A DNA stretch of 45,340 nt from DASXVX01 sp036504075 (GCA_036504075.1 DASXVX010000019.1:1-45340); one strand, 5' to 3'. Counted from the stretch's first letter, positions 1-8,046 are shown. The notes: generated by a model not told the origin, from the letters alone. Made by a program: numbers and translations.

Positions 1-140
1 CCATTGGGTGGGTCTCCTACCCACCAACTTCCACCACCGTCCCGGATGGCCCTTCATTCATGCAAATATGGCCTGCCATGTAGGTTTAGATAAACTGAGC
101 GCCCACGCCCTCTGGTGACCAGAAAGGGTGAGCGCCAACA
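1..140. other. Non-coding start of window with two hairpins
   Basis: No credible reading frame is visible here. A perfect 7-bp hairpin (GGTGGGT at 7-13, ACCCACC at 19-25) has no T-tract on the plus strand, so it could be the end of a terminator belonging to a gene outside the window. A second, less regular hairpin runs from about 97 to 136 (GCGCCCACGCCCT pairing with AGGGTGAGCGC). Its role is unknown. Confidence 0.4.
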
Positions 141-156
141 AATCGTGACTCTGATC
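141..156 (+). repeat. Short direct repeat flanking the VF530-like gene (partner 456-471)
   Basis: AATCGTGACTCTGATC at 141-156 recurs with one mismatch at 456-471 (AATCGTGACACTGATC). The first copy lies in the promoter region and the second covers the stop codon of the small gene. The repeats bracket the gene almost exactly; whether this reflects a past insertion or chance is not resolved. Confidence 0.4.
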
Positions 157-162
157 AGGGAG

Positions 163-171
163 TGTTATAAT
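163..171 (+). promoter_or_regulatory. Extended -10 promoter for the VF530-like gene
   Basis: TGTTATAAT at 163-171 is a perfect TATAAT hexamer preceded by the TGn extension. The -35 region (around 143-148, TCGTGA) is poor, as is usual for extended -10 promoters. Transcription would start about 178-180, giving a leader of roughly 30 bases before the ATG at 209. Confidence 0.7.
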
Positions 172-208
172 GACCATCGTGCACTACTGATCATGAGGTG
201 AGCTCGTC

Positions 209-463
209 ATGACGACGCCGCACGACCAAACTCGGAATCCACTGCATGGGATCACACTGGAGCGCATGCTCACGGAGCTAGTCGACCACTTCGGCTGGGA
301 GGCCCTGGGACAGCGTATCCATATTCAGTGCTTCACGAATGACCCGAGCATCGGATCCAGTCTGAAGTTTCTGCGCAAGACGCCCTGGGCCCGCACGAAG
401 GTCGAAAACCTATACCTGCGTACGCGCGGCAAGCGAGCACCGGCGGAGCAGGGCGAATCGTGA
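209..463 (+). CDS. VF530 family (DUF2132) small DNA-binding protein
   Basis: This 84-residue protein matches the VF530/DUF2132 family along its length. The diagnostic core LHGITLERMLTELV is followed by GWEALGQRI, then CFTNDPSIGSSLKFLRKTPW, then a short basic segment. VF530 from Vibrio fischeri is a small helical protein known to bind DNA; its cellular role is not established. Residues 1-11 and the last dozen look disordered. The ATG at 209 is preceded by an AGGTGAG ribosome binding site, and an extended -10 promoter lies about 40 bases upstream. It is a single-gene unit ending at a strong hairpin shared with the converging gene. Family assignment is firm; function is inferred only from the family. 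Confidence 0.9.
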   Translation: MTTPHDQTRNPLHGITLERMLTELVDHFGWEALGQRIHIQCFTNDPSIGSSLKFLRKTPWARTKVENLYLRTRGKRAPAEQGES

Positions 464-480
464 CACTGATCCGGTGGCAA

Positions 481-530
481 AACAGACAGCCCCCGGGTTG
501 CCAACGCAACCCCGGGGGCTGTCATCTGTT
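481..530. terminator. Bidirectional intrinsic terminator between converging genes
   Basis: A long near-perfect inverted repeat: AACAGACAGCCCCCGGGTTG pairs with CAACCCCGGGGGCTGTCATCTGTT around a short loop near 501-506. It lies between the plus-strand VF530-like gene and the minus-strand DUF2935 gene. Reading on the minus strand the stem is followed by TGTCTGTTTT; on the plus strand by TTGAGGGTTTTA. It therefore probably serves both genes. Confidence 0.85.
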
Positions 531-537
531 GAGGGTT

Positions 538-1443
538 TTAGTGCTGGCTGCTCTCCTTGAGATCACCATCCGCACAGACCACCTGTGCGATCTTCTCCGT
601 GTAGTACAACTCCTCCCGGAGCATGTGGTCGGCCAACAGCGGCACCAGGCCGCCGGAGAGCACTTCGCAGTCCTCCAGGTGCTCCCGCAGTTCGCCCAGG
701 AACGTGCGGAACGTGGCGATTTTCGTCATGGCGTCCCGGTTGAGCCGCTTCAGGGCGCCCACCATGCGGGGGGCAATCCGGACCATGCTGTAAAGCTCCA
801 GCGCTCGTATGTGCATGCCGTCGAAGACCTGCTGGAACGCCCGCATCTCCTTCTGCAACTCGTGCTCCACGCCGTCGGTCTTGTTGTGCAGGGAGGCATG
901 GCCCGAGGCGTCCGGCAGCCAGACCAGGTGGTGGTGCAGCGCCTCCAGGGCCGGCGGCAGCGGGGCGCCTTCCCGCACCCGGCCGAGCACCCGCTGTGCC
1001 TCTTCCGCTTCCACGATCATGTGGGCGACCAGCGTGGGGCCAATGTTCAGCTTGACCGCACAGTCCAGCTTCTTCCCCAGGATTTGTTCCTTAAAGGCTC
1101 GGATCGAACTGACCGACTCTGTCAGCGTCCGGCTCAACCGGGCGGCTTCTTGTTCGTACCGGGTCAGTTCTGCCCCCTTCAGCCCGGCCAGCGGGGATTC
1201 TGCGGGGATGCCGGACAGGGCGTAGGCGCCGGCCGGGGCCGCAATGCCCGCTTCACAGGCGACTTTGGCCGACTCGACCGCCAGCTTTTCGAAGGAAAGC
1301 CTGAACCCTTCGCACCAGCGGGCCTGCTGGTCCTCCTTCGGCGCCAGATTATCGTGAATGAAAGTCGCGTGATCGCGGAAGATCTCGGACCAGAACCAGT
1401 TTTCCCGCAGGGCGCCGGCCACCGTGGCCTGTGTACGCTCCAT
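538..1443 (-). CDS. DUF2935 domain protein
   Basis: The 301-residue product looks like a tandem DUF2935 protein, a mostly Bacillota family of helical bundles with no proven function. Each half has the family's pattern of an initial W-x-x-I/F-x-x-D-H-x-x-F-I motif (WFWSEIFRDHATFI near the start) and later His/Glu-rich helices (HLVWLPDASGHASLHNK; LLADHMLREELYYTEKI). The ATG at 1443 is chosen because AGGAGG sits eight bases upstream; an earlier in-frame ATG at 1545 would overlap the upstream gene and has no ribosome site. It lies 67 bases downstream of the RPH-like gene on the same strand and probably shares its transcript. The conserved His and Glu residues could bind metal, which is an inference from composition only. 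Confidence 0.85.
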   Translation of the reverse strand: MERTQATVAGALRENWFWSEIFRDHATFIHDNLAPKEDQQARWCEGFRLSFEKLAVESAKVACEAGIAAPAGAYALSGIPAESPLAGLKGAELTRYEQEAARLSRTLTESVSSIRAFKEQILGKKLDCAVKLNIGPTLVAHMIVEAEEAQRVLGRVREGAPLPPALEALHHHLVWLPDASGHASLHNKTDGVEHELQKEMRAFQQVFDGMHIRALELYSMVRIAPRMVGALKRLNRDAMTKIATFRTFLGELREHLEDCEVLSGGLVPLLADHMLREELYYTEKIAQVVCADGDLKESSQH

Positions 1444-1510
1444 GCAAACCGCCTCCTCTGCTAGCGCATCGTAGGAAGATACGCTTGACGGCGGCGGGAT
1501 AATCGTGAGG

Positions 1511-4180
1511 TCAGGCTCCCCGGTAGACTTTGCCCGCGTCCCCATCGACGGTCAGCCAGTCCCCGGTCTGCACGGCCTGCAGGAGGCCCGGCACGTTGAC
1601 CACGGCGGGCAGGCCGTACTCCCGGGCGACGATGGCGCCGTGGGAGAGGTGGCCGCCCACCTCCATGACCACCCCGGCCGCCCGCAGGAAGAGCGGCGTC
1701 CAGGCCGGGTCGGTGGAGGGCGCCACCAGAATCTCGCCGGGCAGCAGTTCGGGGCCCTGGTCCGGATGCAGAATCACCCGGGCACGGCCGGCCGCCCGCC
1801 CGGCGGCCACGCCCATCCCGGTGAGGACAGGCCCGGTGCGGGCAGCCTCGGTCACCACAACCCCGGTAAGCGCAGGCCCGGTGGGCGCCGGGACTTTTTT
1901 CTCGGGCACTTCCCCGACGATCACGTCCGGCGGCTCCAACCGCAAATGCACCGCCCGGAGCGCTTTCCGGTCCGCCACCAGCGCCGCAAAGCCGGCGCCG
2001 ACCGGCTCGCCCTGAAGATAAGCCCAGAGGTCCAGGAAGGTCAGGTGGAAAATGTCGTCCCGCTCCGGAATCAGCCCTTCGGCCGCCAGCCGGTTGCCCA
2101 GGGCCAGGCAGTAATGGCGGGAGACGCCGGCGGCCTTCACGACCATGGACTTGGCCATCTCCCGCTGGCCGGCGGCCCGACCGGCCAGCTTTACGTACTG
2201 CCGGACCATGAGCGCACGGGGGCTGAACCGCAGGCGGCGCATGACCTCCCGTGTGGCGGCCTCCCGCTTCCCGGCCTGGTCCGGCAGCCGGATTTCCTGC
2301 CCGCTTACCACCTGCGACCGGACCGTCGCCAGCAGATACGTGGGGTCTTCGTTCCAGCGGGGATTCATGGGCTCCACTTCGTAGACGCCCCGGTGGCCGT
2401 ACTCTTTTAGGAACGCTTCGAACTGCGCCCGGAATCGGGTGCCGGCCAGCCTTTCCGCCCACGCGGCGGGGTCCCAATCCCCAGCGGTGAAGTAGGCGGC
2501 GGCCGTCGCTTCCCGGAGAGCCAGGTTGCCCAGTGCCACCAGCCTGACGCCCTGCTCGGCGGAAGTAACGTTCCCGCTGCCGGCCAGCATGGCGTTGGCC
2601 AGGGCGGTGGCCCGGTCGCCGAAGGCCGGCGTCAGGGACTTGATCAACTCCTGGTGAAGGCCGCCCGCCGCGCCGTTAAGGATCTGAAAGAACGGCAGGA
2701 ACGGGTCGATCACGCGCTTGACTTCCTGCATGCGGTCCTGGAACTGCTGATTCGACCAGCCGGAGCAGTCCTGGGCCAGGCGTTCCGCAGCCCAGTCCGA
2801 AATCGCCTTGAAGCGCTGCTCGGCCTGGTTCATGCTTGTCAGCATGACGCGGGTCATCCGCAGTTGGCCGAGCCCCCGCCGGAGCCGCTGGGCCGGGGTG
2901 GCCGGCGGCACTGGAATCTCCGGCTGGTGGCCGCCCAGGATGCGGTTGGTCTCTGCCGGGGTGATGCCCAGGGCGTCGTACATGGCCCACTCCAGCGCGG
3001 TCAGGTTGATGTAGGCCCTGCCCTCAAAGAGCCGGACCCAGGTCATGCCCCCGGCGTAGGGCCAGCCGGCGGCGAGCAAGGGGGCCGATGCCAGCCGGTC
3101 CATGCTGGCCCGGAAGGAGGACCAGCCCTGGGCCGACTGCACGCCCGGCAAGGCGTCCCGCAGGTTGGCGTTGGACCAGTACACCGGCTGGTCCGCCACT
3201 GCCGGGAAAGTGGCGGGCGGCAGCTTCGTCACCGGCCGGGACTGGAGAATCCAGAACCGCTCGCCGTCGTGGGCCCATTCCACGTCCTGCGGCTGCTCCA
3301 TGTCACCCAGGGCGTCCTGGATGCGGGCCAGCAGGTGGGCGAGGTCGGTCAGCTGATCGTCGGTGAGCGCCGGCCGGGCCGCCGCCGCCGGGTCAAGCGG
3401 GCTCAGGCGGGTTCCGCCGTCCGGCGCCGGCACCGTGATCGCACGTTTTTGCCCGATGTGCCGTTCGACGACCCGGGGCGGGTAGTCTGAAATGTCCACG
3501 AGATACTCGTCCGGCTGCACGGCGCCGCTCACGAGGGCCTCACCCAGCCCCAGCGTTGCCGAAATGGCGTGCCGGTCCCGCCGCCCGGTGCGGGGGTCGC
3601 AGGAGAAGCCCACGCCGGCCGCTTTGGCCGGCACCATGGCCAGTATGACCACGGCCGCGGCGACGGCTGCGTCGGACAGACCCAGCTTTCGCCGGTAGGC
3701 TACGGCCTGGGGCGTCCAGAGGGAGGCGTAGCACCCCTTGACCGCCTCGGCCACGGCCGCGGGCCCGGTCACGTTCAGGAAGGACGCGTGGATGCCGGCG
3801 AACGAGGCGCCGGCCGAGTCCTCGGCCACGGCTGAAGAGCGCACTGCGACTGGAGAGCGAACCGGAGCGCCCCACGGCGCCGCGGCCAGTTCAGCCATTA
3901 CCGCCGCCGGCAGCGGCAAGGCCAGCATCTCCGCTCGGAACTGCGCCAGCCGGGCCGCACCCGCCGGCGTGGCCGCCTCGGCCCCGGTCAGCTGCGCGAG
4001 CGCCTCCGCCCCCGCCTGCAAGGCGGGCTGCTGCATGAACAGCCGGTACGCCTCGCTGCTCAGGACCCCGCCGGGCGGCACCGAAAAGCCATATCGGGCC
4101 AGTCGCCCCAGGTTCCAACCCTTCCCGCCGGCTAGTTCCACCCCCGCCGTTTGGGCGGTCGTCCAGTCCAACAGATACAT
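1511..4180 (-). CDS. PEP synthase-like / rifampicin phosphotransferase-like enzyme
   Basis: An 889-residue protein with three parts. Residues 1 to about 320 form a pyruvate/PEP-dikinase ATP-grasp domain (GGKGWNLGRLARYG, VRSSAVAEDSAGASFAG, QDVEWAHDGERFWILQSRP). Residues about 330-770 form a variable helical middle domain. The last 90 residues are the swivelling phosphohistidine domain (GHLSHGAIVAREYGLPAVVN), whose His carries the phosphate. It lacks the C-terminal TIM barrel of true PEP synthase, so the architecture matches rifampicin phosphotransferase and related uncharacterised kinases, which transfer the beta-phosphate of ATP to a small molecule. The substrate cannot be read from sequence. 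GAGGTGA lies six bases before the ATG. The gene is divergent from hemA and probably co-transcribed with the DUF2935 gene. Family is confident; rifamycin as substrate is only a possibility. Confidence 0.85.
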   Translation of the reverse strand: MYLLDWTTAQTAGVELAGGKGWNLGRLARYGFSVPPGGVLSSEAYRLFMQQPALQAGAEALAQLTGAEAATPAGAARLAQFRAEMLALPLPAAVMAELAAAPWGAPVRSPVAVRSSAVAEDSAGASFAGIHASFLNVTGPAAVAEAVKGCYASLWTPQAVAYRRKLGLSDAAVAAAVVILAMVPAKAAGVGFSCDPRTGRRDRHAISATLGLGEALVSGAVQPDEYLVDISDYPPRVVERHIGQKRAITVPAPDGGTRLSPLDPAAAARPALTDDQLTDLAHLLARIQDALGDMEQPQDVEWAHDGERFWILQSRPVTKLPPATFPAVADQPVYWSNANLRDALPGVQSAQGWSSFRASMDRLASAPLLAAGWPYAGGMTWVRLFEGRAYINLTALEWAMYDALGITPAETNRILGGHQPEIPVPPATPAQRLRRGLGQLRMTRVMLTSMNQAEQRFKAISDWAAERLAQDCSGWSNQQFQDRMQEVKRVIDPFLPFFQILNGAAGGLHQELIKSLTPAFGDRATALANAMLAGSGNVTSAEQGVRLVALGNLALREATAAAYFTAGDWDPAAWAERLAGTRFRAQFEAFLKEYGHRGVYEVEPMNPRWNEDPTYLLATVRSQVVSGQEIRLPDQAGKREAATREVMRRLRFSPRALMVRQYVKLAGRAAGQREMAKSMVVKAAGVSRHYCLALGNRLAAEGLIPERDDIFHLTFLDLWAYLQGEPVGAGFAALVADRKALRAVHLRLEPPDVIVGEVPEKKVPAPTGPALTGVVVTEAARTGPVLTGMGVAAGRAAGRARVILHPDQGPELLPGEILVAPSTDPAWTPLFLRAAGVVMEVGGHLSHGAIVAREYGLPAVVNVPGLLQAVQTGDWLTVDGDAGKVYRGA

Positions 4181-4211
4181 GGATTCACCTCATCTACAGA
4201 ATAGACTTTGC

Positions 4212-4230
4212 ACGCACATTTCTAGTGCGT
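4212..4230. promoter_or_regulatory. Inverted repeat in the RPH-like/hemA divergent region
   Basis: ACGCAC (4212-4217) and GTGCGT (4225-4230) form a perfect 6-bp inverted repeat around a 7-base spacer, 32-50 bases upstream of the RPH-like start codon. This is a size and location typical of an operator. The rest of the 208-base intergenic region holds the hemA promoter and no other recognised element. Confidence 0.35.
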
Positions 4231-4300
4231 CATGCTTATTGTTGGGAAATTGTTATATAGGTACGCTATCACTGTAGAGGCCCGTTCCAGATGCCGTTTC

Positions 4301-4330
4301 TTGACCCTACTTCGGGGGAAGCGGTACACT
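4301..4330 (+). promoter_or_regulatory. Sigma-A promoter of the hem operon
   Basis: TTGACC at 4301-4306 and TACACT at 4325-4330 with an 18-base spacer. The predicted start point, near 4337, leaves a leader of about 50 bases before hemA. No riboswitch or T-box structure was seen in this leader. Confidence 0.65.
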
Positions 4331-4388
4331 AGGACAAGGACTGTTCGGGGTTCCGGTTGCAAGCAGTGCCAATGCGGAGTGAACGCTC

Positions 4389-5690
4389 TTGCAGATCGTG
4401 ATGATGGGCCTGAACTTTAAAACAGCCCCGGTCGAAATCCGGGAGGTGCTGGCGGTTCCGAGTGCGGCGTTGCCCGCCGCCCTGGACCGCCTGAGCGCAT
4501 TACCGGTTTCGGAAGGCGTGCTGCTTTCCACCTGCAACCGTACGGAAGTCTACGCCGTCGGCAGCAATGCGGAGGAGTGCTTTTCGATCCTGACCGGTTA
4601 CCTCATGGCGTTGGGCGGGATCACCGACCCCAAGCAACTTTTGCCGCACATGTACCGCTACGCGGGGTTCGACGCCGTGAAGCACCTGTTCCGGGTGGCC
4701 TGCGGCCTTGACTCCATGGTCATCGGCGAGACGCAGATTCTCGGCCAGGTGCGCGATGCGTACCGGGATTCCACGGGCGCCGATTCGGTGGGCAAGGTGT
4801 TGCATCAACTGTTCGAACAGGCCATAGCAGTGGGAAAGCGGGCCCAGACCGAGACCCGCATCGGTCAGAACGCGGTCTCCGTCTCGTATGCCGCCGTGGA
4901 ACTGGCGAAAAAAGTCTTCCAGTCGCTGGACGGGCGGCGGTGCATGGCCATCGGGGCGGGCGAAACCGCCAAGCTGACCGTCGTCCACCTGCAGGCCAGC
5001 GGCGTCAAGGAGATCGTCATCGCCAACCGGACCCTGGAGCGGGCGGAACAGCTGGCCGGCGAAATCGGCGGCGCCGCCATTCCGATCGAGGCGATTCCGG
5101 CACACCTGCAAACCGTCGACGTGGTGATTTCCAGCACCGGCGCGCCGGGTTACATGCTGACCCGGGCGATGCTTGTCGAGGCCGTCCGGCACCGCCGGGG
5201 CCGGCCGATTTTCCTGTTCGACATCGCCGTTCCCCGCGACATCGACCCGGACACCGGCAAGGTGGACGGCGTCTTCCTCTATGATATAGACGACTTGCAG
5301 GCCGTGGTCAACGCCAACCTGCAGGAGCGGCAGGAGGAGGCCAAGCGGGCTTTGCGGATTGTCGACGACGAGCTCGATAAGTTCCGGGGCTGGCTGGCCG
5401 CCCAGGAGGTCGTGCCGACCATCCGGCGCCTGCGGGACAAGGTGGAGAACATCCGTCAGCAGGAGCTGGGCAAAATGTTCAACCGGCTGCCGGACCTGAC
5501 CGACCGCGAACGCGCCGTGATCGAAGCGATGACGGTCACGCTCATGAACAAGATTCTGAACGACCCGACGCAGTGCCTCAAGGGCATGGCCGGCGAAGGG
5601 GCCGCCGAAGTGGCCGTCGATACCGTGTCCAAGCTCTTCGACCTGCCCAGGGTCGACAGCGAACCGGCTGCCAGACAAGGGGGGGGTTAA
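4389..5690 (+). CDS. hemA: Glutamyl-tRNA reductase (HemA)
   Basis: HemA reduces glutamyl-tRNA(Glu) to glutamate-1-semialdehyde with NADPH, the first committed step of C5-pathway heme synthesis. The 433-residue length is typical. Family motifs in order are GLNFKTAPVEIRE at the N-terminus, LLSTCNRTEVYAV with the catalytic Cys49, GLDSMVIGETQILGQVRDAY, the Rossmann segment AIGAGETAKLTVVHL, and the C-terminal dimerisation helix with KFRGWLAAQEVVPTIRRLR. The start is a TTG at 4389 with GGAG nine bases upstream; two in-frame ATGs lie four and five codons further in and cannot be excluded. It is the first gene of a five- or six-gene operon and is followed after three bases by the ccsA-like gene. Confidence 0.97.
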   Translation: MQIVMMGLNFKTAPVEIREVLAVPSAALPAALDRLSALPVSEGVLLSTCNRTEVYAVGSNAEECFSILTGYLMALGGITDPKQLLPHMYRYAGFDAVKHLFRVACGLDSMVIGETQILGQVRDAYRDSTGADSVGKVLHQLFEQAIAVGKRAQTETRIGQNAVSVSYAAVELAKKVFQSLDGRRCMAIGAGETAKLTVVHLQASGVKEIVIANRTLERAEQLAGEIGGAAIPIEAIPAHLQTVDVVISSTGAPGYMLTRAMLVEAVRHRRGRPIFLFDIAVPRDIDPDTGKVDGVFLYDIDDLQAVVNANLQERQEEAKRALRIVDDELDKFRGWLAAQEVVPTIRRLRDKVENIRQQELGKMFNRLPDLTDRERAVIEAMTVTLMNKILNDPTQCLKGMAGEGAAEVAVDTVSKLFDLPRVDSEPAARQGGG

Positions 5691-5693
5691 CCG

Positions 5694-6518
5694 ATGGCGT
5701 GGTACCTGACCCTCACCGTGGCGGCGGCAGCGGCGCTCTATACGCTCTCGGCCACCGCCCATATCTTTTTCTTGTTCCGGCGGGAGTTCGATACCGCTGC
5801 GCGCCATTCCACCAGGCTGGCCTGGGCGGTCCACACGCTGGGCCTGGTGCTGCTGGTGGCTCACATCCATCAGGTCCCGGTCCACACGCTCTTTGACTTC
5901 AGCTATTTCTTCACCTGGATCATGGTCACCATTTATGTAACGATTGAGTTCCTCCAGAAGAACCAGGCGGCGGGCTCTTTCCTCATGCCGGTCATCGCCG
6001 TGGTGCAGATTGTGGGCACGGCTCTGCCCAAACCTTCGCCGGAAACCTTGATGCTGAACCAGTTGTCTGCCAGCCTCATCGCCTGGCATATCGCCGTGAC
6101 CGGGCTGGGCTATGTGCATCTCTTCGCCTCCGCCATCGCGGGGGGGCTTTATCTGCTCCAGGAGCGCAACCTCCGGAAGAAGAACTGGGGGCCGCTCTAT
6201 TACCGCCTGCCGTCGCTGGAAGCGCTCGATATCTGGGGCGGGCGGCTGGTCTACATCGGGTTCACGCTGCTGACCATCGGCATGACCGCCGGCCTCGTTT
6301 TTGCGCAAATCACGTGGACGCGGCTCTGGACGGCTGACCCCAAGGTGGCCTTCACGGTCTTCTGCTGGGTCGTCTATGGCGACTACCTGCTGATGCGGCA
6401 GGTCTGGGGCTGGGGCGGTCGACGGTCGGCGTGGTGGTCCATGGCCGGGGCGCTGGTGCTGCTGATCAACTACTTCGTGATGAATATGGTGTCCCGCCTG
6501 CACCGGTTTGTGGGGTAG
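5694..6518 (+). CDS. hemX: CcsA/HemX-type membrane protein
   Basis: A 274-residue polytopic membrane protein with about eight hydrophobic helices, of the cytochrome c assembly (CcsA) family. In Bacillus-type hemAXCDBL operons the equivalent is HemX, which lowers HemA levels; related CcsA proteins handle heme for cytochrome c maturation. Candidate heme-contacting His residues sit in HTLGLVLLVAHIHQ and WHIAVTGLGYVHLF. It starts three bases after hemA, which argues for translational coupling, and is followed 24 bases later by hemC. The position supports a HemX-like role rather than dedicated cytochrome c assembly, as no ResB-like partner is present here. Confidence 0.88.
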   Translation: MAWYLTLTVAAAAALYTLSATAHIFFLFRREFDTAARHSTRLAWAVHTLGLVLLVAHIHQVPVHTLFDFSYFFTWIMVTIYVTIEFLQKNQAAGSFLMPVIAVVQIVGTALPKPSPETLMLNQLSASLIAWHIAVTGLGYVHLFASAIAGGLYLLQERNLRKKNWGPLYYRLPSLEALDIWGGRLVYIGFTLLTIGMTAGLVFAQITWTRLWTADPKVAFTVFCWVVYGDYLLMRQVWGWGGRRSAWWSMAGALVLLINYFVMNMVSRLHRFVG

Positions 6519-6542
6519 GCACCTTTTTGGGAGGCAATGTAC

Positions 6543-7463
6543 GTGACGTTGGTCAAGGTCGCGACCCGGGGATCGCTCCTGGCGCTTACGCAGACCGGGT
6601 GGGTGGCCGATCGGCTCCGGGAAGCCAATGGGGGCGTGACGTTCGAACTGGTGACCTTCAAGACGGTGGGCGACAAGGTGCTGGACGTGGCGCTGAGCCA
6701 GATTGGCGGCAAGGGCCTGTTCACCAAGGAGTTGGAAGACGCCCTGCTGGAAGGCAAGGCGGACATCGCCGTGCACAGCTTGAAAGACATGCCGACCGAC
6801 CTGCCGGAAGGGCTGGTGCTGGGCTGCATTCCCAGGCGGGAGGACCCGCGCGATGTGGTGATCACCGTGGATGGCCGCCCGTTCATCGACCTGGCGCCGG
6901 GGGCGCTGGTCGGAACGTCGAGCCTGCGCCGGCTAGCCCAGTTGCGGGCCGTGCGGCCGGACCTTACGTATATCCCGATTCGCGGCAACGTCGATACCCG
7001 GCTGCGCAAGCTGGCTGAAGGCCAGGTGGCGGCGCTGGTGATGGCGGCGGCCGGCATGCATCGGGCGGGCTTCAAGGAGCGCATCACCGAATACCTGGAC
7101 CCGGCATTCTGCCTGCCGGCGCCGGGTCAGGGCGCCCTGGCGATTGAAATCCGGTCGACGGACGCCCACATCGGCGCGATCGTCGGCAAGCTGCACGATG
7201 TTGAGACGGCCCTGGAGATTCAGGCGGAACGGGCGCTGCTGGCCCATCTCGAAGGTGGCTGCCAGGTGCCCATCGGGGCGTATGCCGTGTGCGACAACGG
7301 GAACCTGCACCTGCAGGGGCTCATCGCCTCCCCGGACGGCACGAAAATCATCCGCTACGAAGCCGACGGACCCGAAGAGCGGGCCCGGGCGCTGGGCGAG
7401 CAGGTGGGCGAATGGCTGCTGGCGCATGGGGGCGCCGAGATTCTGAGCCGCCTCGAACGATAG
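6543..7463 (+). CDS. hemC: Porphobilinogen deaminase (hydroxymethylbilane synthase)
   Basis: HemC joins four porphobilinogen molecules into hydroxymethylbilane in the cytosol. With the GTG start the product is 306 residues. Visible motifs are ATRGSLLALTQT, IGGKGLFTKELE, HSLKDMPTDLP (catalytic Asp82), GTSSLRRLAQL, and LEGGCQVPIGAY with Cys240, the attachment point of the dipyrromethane cofactor. GGGAGG at 6529-6534 is eight bases from the GTG at 6543 but only two from an in-frame ATG at 6537, so GTG is preferred. It follows the hemX-like gene closely and is followed by a small membrane protein gene. Confidence 0.97.
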   Translation: MTLVKVATRGSLLALTQTGWVADRLREANGGVTFELVTFKTVGDKVLDVALSQIGGKGLFTKELEDALLEGKADIAVHSLKDMPTDLPEGLVLGCIPRREDPRDVVITVDGRPFIDLAPGALVGTSSLRRLAQLRAVRPDLTYIPIRGNVDTRLRKLAEGQVAALVMAAAGMHRAGFKERITEYLDPAFCLPAPGQGALAIEIRSTDAHIGAIVGKLHDVETALEIQAERALLAHLEGGCQVPIGAYAVCDNGNLHLQGLIASPDGTKIIRYEADGPEERARALGEQVGEWLLAHGGAEILSRLER

Positions 7464-7507
7464 ACAGAGAACCGGAAGCGTTCGGTAGAGAAGGGGAGGG
7501 GAGCGGC

Positions 7508-7891
7508 ATGCGTGTGGGGACACCCATGACGCCCGGCAGCGATACGATCGTGCGCATCGGCATGATGCTGGTGCGCCTGGGGTTTGCGGTGGCGCTTGTG
7601 CTGGGGCTGTCGATCCTGACGGGTATCGGGCCGGGCGCTGCGGCCCTGCCGGTGCACATCGGCGCCGGGTTGCTGGCGCTGGTCGGGTCGACGTTGATTT
7701 ACTTGCGGATCAAGCTGCAGGGCTACGAGGGCAGCCGGTCCGCCGGTATTGTGCTGTTGGCCCTGCTGATCGGTGCGGGCAACGGGATTCTGGCCGCCAT
7801 TGGCCTGGGCTTCGGGTTGCTGCACCTGGGGATCATGCTGCTCGCCATGGCCGGGGCCGAGTCTGCCATGGCCCGGCTGAAGCGAGGGTAA
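7508..7891 (+). CDS. Small integral membrane protein in the hem operon (unknown)
   Basis: The 127-residue product has no family that can be recognised by eye. It is almost entirely hydrophobic, with about four membrane segments (roughly residues 14-36, 43-63, 74-94 and 98-118) and a short positively charged loop (YLRIKLQGYEGSR) and tail (ARLKRG). GGGGAGGGGAGCGGC directly precedes the ATG at 7508, a strong ribosome site, so it is very likely translated. It lies between hemC and a terminator-like hairpin, in the place where other Bacillota have hemD. The context suggests a link to tetrapyrrole or respiratory-membrane biology, but nothing in the sequence proves it. Confidence 0.8.
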   Translation: MRVGTPMTPGSDTIVRIGMMLVRLGFAVALVLGLSILTGIGPGAAALPVHIGAGLLALVGSTLIYLRIKLQGYEGSRSAGIVLLALLIGAGNGILAAIGLGFGLLHLGIMLLAMAGAESAMARLKRG

Positions 7892-7898
7892 CTGCGGG

Positions 7899-7925
7899 GC
7901 GCCGGACCGGGGGTCCGGCGCTTTT
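7899..7925 (+). terminator. Intrinsic terminator or attenuator inside the hem operon
   Basis: A perfect 10-bp stem (GCGCCGGACC at 7899-7908, GGTCCGGCGC at 7912-7921) with a 3-base loop is followed at once by TTTT. It sits between the small membrane protein gene and hemD, so it should reduce or end transcription within the heme cluster. Confidence 0.75.
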
Positions 7926-7927
7926 CC

Positions 7928-7981
7928 GCGACTGACTCCGTCAGTCGCCGGAGCGGCCGGCAGACTTTTGCGGAGCAAAAG
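7928..7981 (+). other. Two further perfect hairpins in the hemC-hemD gap
   Basis: Directly after the terminator lie a 9-bp perfect stem (GCGACTGAC at 7928-7936, GTCAGTCGC at 7940-7948, loop TCC) and a 7-bp perfect stem (CTTTTGC at 7965-7971, GCAAAAG at 7975-7981, loop GGA). The remaining bases to the hemD ribosome site include a near-exact direct duplication of GCGGTGCCGGGTT/GCGGTGCCGGGCTT. Three tandem stems with 3-base loops in 85 bases are unusual. Confidence 0.6.
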
Positions 7982-8046
7982 GCGGGAGGCGAGTAATCCG
8001 CGGTGCCGGGTTTGCGGTGCCGGGCTTATTGAAGGAGTGGATGGTT

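Noticed and set aside
1511..4180. Classical phosphoenolpyruvate synthase (ppsA)
   Set aside because: The C-terminal PEP-binding TIM barrel is absent and the phosphohistidine domain is at the very end, as in rifampicin phosphotransferases.
4500..6776. Long minus-strand open frame opposite hemA, hemX and hemC (758 codons)
   Set aside because: It is a GC-codon-bias shadow: His/Arg/Gln/Gly-rich, no ribosome site, and fully antisense to well-identified genes. Similar long shadows opposite 10978-12942, 22488-24206 and 39264-41408, and in another frame at 7968-9491, were rejected for the same reason.
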